Assembly: GCA_002887195.1 (NCBI GenBank)
Contig: PJAB01000976.1
Location: 1 to 18,540 of the forward strand
Direction: 5' to 3'
Origin: Chrysochromulina parva
Lineage: Eukaryota > Haptophyta > Prymnesiales > Chrysochromulinaceae
DNA: 18,540 bases
Position 1 is the first letter of the stretch, and every line of letters begins with the position of its first letter. This document shows, piece after piece, positions 16,016-18,540 of the stretch. The notes under the pieces are model-generated. The model searched no databases, was not told the origin of the DNA, and saw only the letters and a list, made by a program, of their open reading frames with translations. The translations under genes were made by a program, and so were the position numbers.

Positions 16016-18540
16016 ATGTGGTCGTCATCGAAATGGCTCTTGCGGGCGAACGAAGCATCCGCCGCGGAGACAGCGGCTTCTGGCAGCGAAAAGGTGCCTC
16101 TACTGAGAACAGATTCGTTTGATCAAAAGTTGGAGAAGACAATCGAAAGCCAGAAACGGGAAGTCATATTAGCGAAGCGACACCGGGTCTTGATATTGGC
16201 ACGCATCCTTCTGGCGTTGCCAGGACCCGCCTTTTTGGTGTTCTCAGTCTTTCATCACTTTGAGATCACTACCGTCACCGAAGGATGGGCGTTGTCTGCG
16301 CCTATCACGCAGATTGAGACTGGTCGAAATTTCGCGCTCGCTGTCGGGCTGACTACAGCTCCGTTGTGGATTCTTTCGCTCCTGATTGCACAGATCGAAA
16401 ACGCTGTTCAGAAGTTCGCCAACGGCAGCCGTGTGTGCGTGAAGCGCCAGGCCAAATTGGTGGAGCTCGAAAAGAGCGGCTCTGGTAGGCTCTTGGAGGC
16501 GGATCTCCCTGAGAACCCGGCTCAGAAGTTCGCGAATGGCAGCCGCGTGTACGTGAAGAGCGGAGAGAAGGGAGAGAAGACGAGCATTGGCTATGTGAAG
16601 GAGTACGATGAGAAGAAGCAAGTCTACACGGTGGAGAGCTTTGGCAATGTGAAGGTGTACGATGCGAAGAAGAAGCAAAAACCCTACACAGTGGAGCTCG
16701 AAAAGATCGGCTCTGGTACGCTCGTGGAGGCCGAGGAGGCGGACATCGCTAAGAACCCGGCTCAGAAGTTTGCTAAGGGCAGCCGTGTGTGCGTGAAGAG
16801 CCGAGAGAAGACGAGCGATGTGGAGAGGGAAGAGAAGACGAGATTTGGCTATGTGAAAGATTACGATGAGAAGAAGCAAGTCTACACGGTGAAGCTTGAT
16901 ACGACCGATGATAACTTCGGGGAGGCCGAGCTCGAGCTCGAAAAGATCGGCTCTGGTACGCTAGTGGAGGCCGAGGAGGCGGATGTTTCTAAGAACCCGG
17001 CTCAGAAGTTAGCAAATGGCAGCCGCGTGCGCGTGAAGAGCGGAGAGAAGACGAGCCTTGGCTATGTGAGGGAGTACGATGAGAAGAAGCAAGAATACAA
17101 GCTTGAGCAGATCGAATGCGGGGAGGGCTCTATGCGAGATGCAACTCCTGTGATCTCTTGTGAGCGTCTCGTGCGTCTCTGGAACTATTTCCTGAGTCTC
17201 TGGGAATGGGATCGACGGATCTGGACACGGCCAAAGGCCTTTGAGGCTGCTTTGTTTTTCGGCTGTGTCTATGGGTACGCAATACTCTACCTACCGTTCG
17301 GTGCGCTCTTCTTTTTTGTTCTGTTCGCCCCGTTCGTGATCGCACTGCTTTCGTATATGGTCACAAAGATTGTGCAATCCATCATCGACTACCAATACAA
17401 CCAAAAAGCCGAGTACCATACGTTTGTGAACTTGCAAGCAATTCGGCTAAGCATCGTGACCATCTTCGGCATCTGCCTGACCGTCTATGCTCTTTCGGCA
17501 ATGTCGCGGGTGTCCATTCCATCCAATCTGGTGGGACCCTTTGTCGAGCTCTCACTCACTGGCATCACCTGTACGGACCAAGATGCGTTCTGGACTGCAT
17601 TTGAGGCATCTGCAGTTAGCTGCGATGCCCGGCCCAGTGGGTGCGGTTATAACGCTTCGCTCGAGAGCTTCAATGCTACATGCCATGCCCGGCCTAATTG
17701 CGGTTACGTTTCGTTCGAGAGTCTGTGCCAGGCCGTGCAGTACGCACCAATGGTGCAAGCTGAGGGCGTCGACCTGGTTAAAGTTCTCCTCTTCAATTGG
17801 TTAGGGTGGCTCCTCGGCTCGCTGTTCGTCTTTGGCACTGGCCGTGCAAGCCTAAACAACGGCTACGCGCATTTGCTTTCCAAACACATGCTCGTCGCCA
17901 TGGTGCTGGGCCTTGGGCAATTCATGAGTGCATGCTACTCACTCGTGCGCCTCCTTACTCTCGTGCCCATGCTGCGGCTGCCGCGCCCGGCTGCCTACTT
18001 TGACGAAAAGGGGTTGATGTATTGGGAGCTACCTTTCTTCTGTTACGGAAATACGTGCACGTATTATGATTTTAATTGTACCATCCAAGTGCATGTGCTC
18101 ATCGCCCTCGCGCTCAACTTTGACTTCCTCAAAAAGTATGCGACGGCCATCGGCGCCGGAGACCAAGCAGCCATCGGTAAGCTCAAGGAGAAGATGAAGG
18201 AGGAGGGCGAATGGAGCGACGCGGCTCCATATTTTTATTTCCTTTCCAGACAAGTTGTGCTCGGCTGCAAGACCCGATCGTTAGAACCAATGCAGAACCT
18301 GCGCGACGTCGATCACCTGAAAAAGAAGAAAATCAAACTCATCGACGCGTTCCGACAGGCGGAGAAGGAGGCATTACTGGCAAAGGCGTCCGCAGTTCTT
18401 CGAGTGGAGGGCGCGGGTGCTTACGACCATGTCCAAGGTGAGTATAGGGTGGACGTTGCCGCAGGGCTCAAGGATGGGGTGCCCTGCTACGTCAAGGTCG
18501 GCGACCCTAGTGTGGCCTATGGCAATGCACAAGCATCGAG
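16016..18540 (+). CDS. Multi-pass membrane protein with tandem 80-residue repeats, 3' end outside window
   Basis: The frame is open from the ATG at 16016 to the last base (841 codons) with no stop. I do not recognise the family. Helices are predicted about at 58-80 and 104-124. A cytosolic-type repeat region (about 129-370) follows, then helices about 409-427, 428-449, 474-496, 588-607, 622-652 and 690-704, then a Lys/Glu-rich soluble part. The repeat unit NPAQKFANGSRV.VKSGEKTS.GYVKEYDEKKQVYTV looks like a small SH3/Tudor-type beta barrel (inference). Between the helices at 474-496 and 588-607 is a cysteine-rich loop with NAS and NAT sites, probably extracellular, holding a twofold CxARPxxCGY motif. 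The last residues (GEYRVDV..KDGVPCYVKVGD) look coding. An upstream exon is possible. Confidence 0.75.
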   Translation, partial: MWSSSKWLLRANEASAAETAASGSEKVPLLRTDSFDQKLEKTIESQKREVILAKRHRVLILARILLALPGPAFLVFSVFHHFEITTVTEGWALSAPITQIETGRNFALAVGLTTAPLWILSLLIAQIENAVQKFANGSRVCVKRQAKLVELEKSGSGRLLEADLPENPAQKFANGSRVYVKSGEKGEKTSIGYVKEYDEKKQVYTVESFGNVKVYDAKKKQKPYTVELEKIGSGTLVEAEEADIAKNPAQKFAKGSRVCVKSREKTSDVEREEKTRFGYVKDYDEKKQVYTVKLDTTDDNFGEAELELEKIGSGTLVEAEEADVSKNPAQKLANGSRVRVKSGEKTSLGYVREYDEKKQEYKLEQIECGEGSMRDATPVISCERLVRLWNYFLSLWEWDRRIWTRPKAFEAALFFGCVYGYAILYLPFGALFFFVLFAPFVIALLSYMVTKIVQSIIDYQYNQKAEYHTFVNLQAIRLSIVTIFGICLTVYALSAMSRVSIPSNLVGPFVELSLTGITCTDQDAFWTAFEASAVSCDARPSGCGYNASLESFNATCHARPNCGYVSFESLCQAVQYAPMVQAEGVDLVKVLLFNWLGWLLGSLFVFGTGRASLNNGYAHLLSKHMLVAMVLGLGQFMSACYSLVRLLTLVPMLRLPRPAAYFDEKGLMYWELPFFCYGNTCTYYDFNCTIQVHVLIALALNFDFLKKYATAIGAGDQAAIGKLKEKMKEEGEWSDAAPYFYFLSRQVVLGCKTRSLEPMQNLRDVDHLKKKKIKLIDAFRQAEKEALLAKASAVLRVEGAGAYDHVQGEYRVDVAAGLKDGVPCYVKVGDPSVAYGNAQAS
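16400..17110 (+). repeat. Tandem 240-bp repeat in the membrane protein gene
   Basis: The word aacccggctcagaagtt starts at 16514, 16754 and 16994, exactly 240 bp apart. A shortened fourth copy begins at 16400 (aacgctgttcagaagttc), where about 126 bp of the unit is missing. Each unit encodes 80 residues with NGSRV.VK, GYV.(E/D)YDEKKQ and LEKIGSGTLVEAEEAD segments. Confidence 0.92.
17575..17735 (+). repeat. Two-copy cysteine motif in an external loop
   Basis: gatgcccggcccagtgggtgcggttat and catgcccggcctaattgcggttac-type segments, each preceded by tgc and followed by S.ES codons, form a duplicated C-x-ARP-x(1-2)-CGY unit about 60 bp apart (residues about 536-569). Confidence 0.7.

Noticed and set aside
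15421..16017. 198-codon minus-strand open frame
   Set aside because: Arg/Ser-rich with no domain; it overlaps the probable 5' region of the plus-strand membrane protein gene.
16244..16879. 211-codon minus-strand open frame rich in Leu/His
   Set aside because: Antisense of the 240-bp repeats, whose plus-strand reading continues into clear transmembrane sequence.

Overview
The window is nuclear DNA from a GC-rich unicellular eukaryote. The evidence is five spliceosomal introns, a core splicing factor (SF3B2), a BTB/BACK-Kelch protein, a PPR protein with a mitochondrial-type presequence, and a hydroxyproline-rich-type ShK/EF-hand membrane protein. Protein style and compact gene spacing fit a microalga. 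A haptophyte of the Emiliania/Chrysochromulina kind is my best guess, but this is not proven by any single gene.

Layout. (1) 1-1042 (+): 3' part of a BACK-Kelch protein with six nearly identical blades. (2) 1480-3121 (+): a Mn-type cation diffusion facilitator, two exons. (3) 3122-4088: gene-poor, CpG-rich DNA. (4) 4089-5870 (-): a two-helix membrane protein with a long proline-rich segment, a six-cysteine ShK-like domain and a cytosolic EF-hand pair. (5) 6314-8233 (-): splicing factor SF3B2. (6) 8234/8276-12492 (+): divergent from SF3B2, a very large alanine-rich nuclear-type protein in three exons with two tandem chromodomains. (7) 12809-15128 (+): a PPR protein in three exons. (8) 15129-16015: no supported gene. 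(9) 16016 to the window end (+): an open, unfinished multi-pass membrane protein with a 240-bp tandem repeat encoding small beta-barrel-like units. This last gene is lower in GC than the rest and has no stop codon inside the window.

The most interesting signal is in the introns. Four of the five carry direct copies of exon/junction sequence at their splice sites: 20 bp in one, 25 bp in another, 33 bp with one mismatch in a third, and a 69-bp exon-end duplication in the fourth. Four of the five interiors are short minisatellites whose units contain branch-point-like CTGAT/CTAAT/CTCAT words. This looks like recent intron gain by local duplication or by an introner-like process, and it makes each direct-repeat intron removable at the DNA level without harming the reading frame.

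The genes do not form a pathway. The only likely regulatory link is the SF3B2/chromodomain pair, whose candidate start codons abut in one CATATG and which must share a very short divergent promoter or use promoters inside coding sequence.
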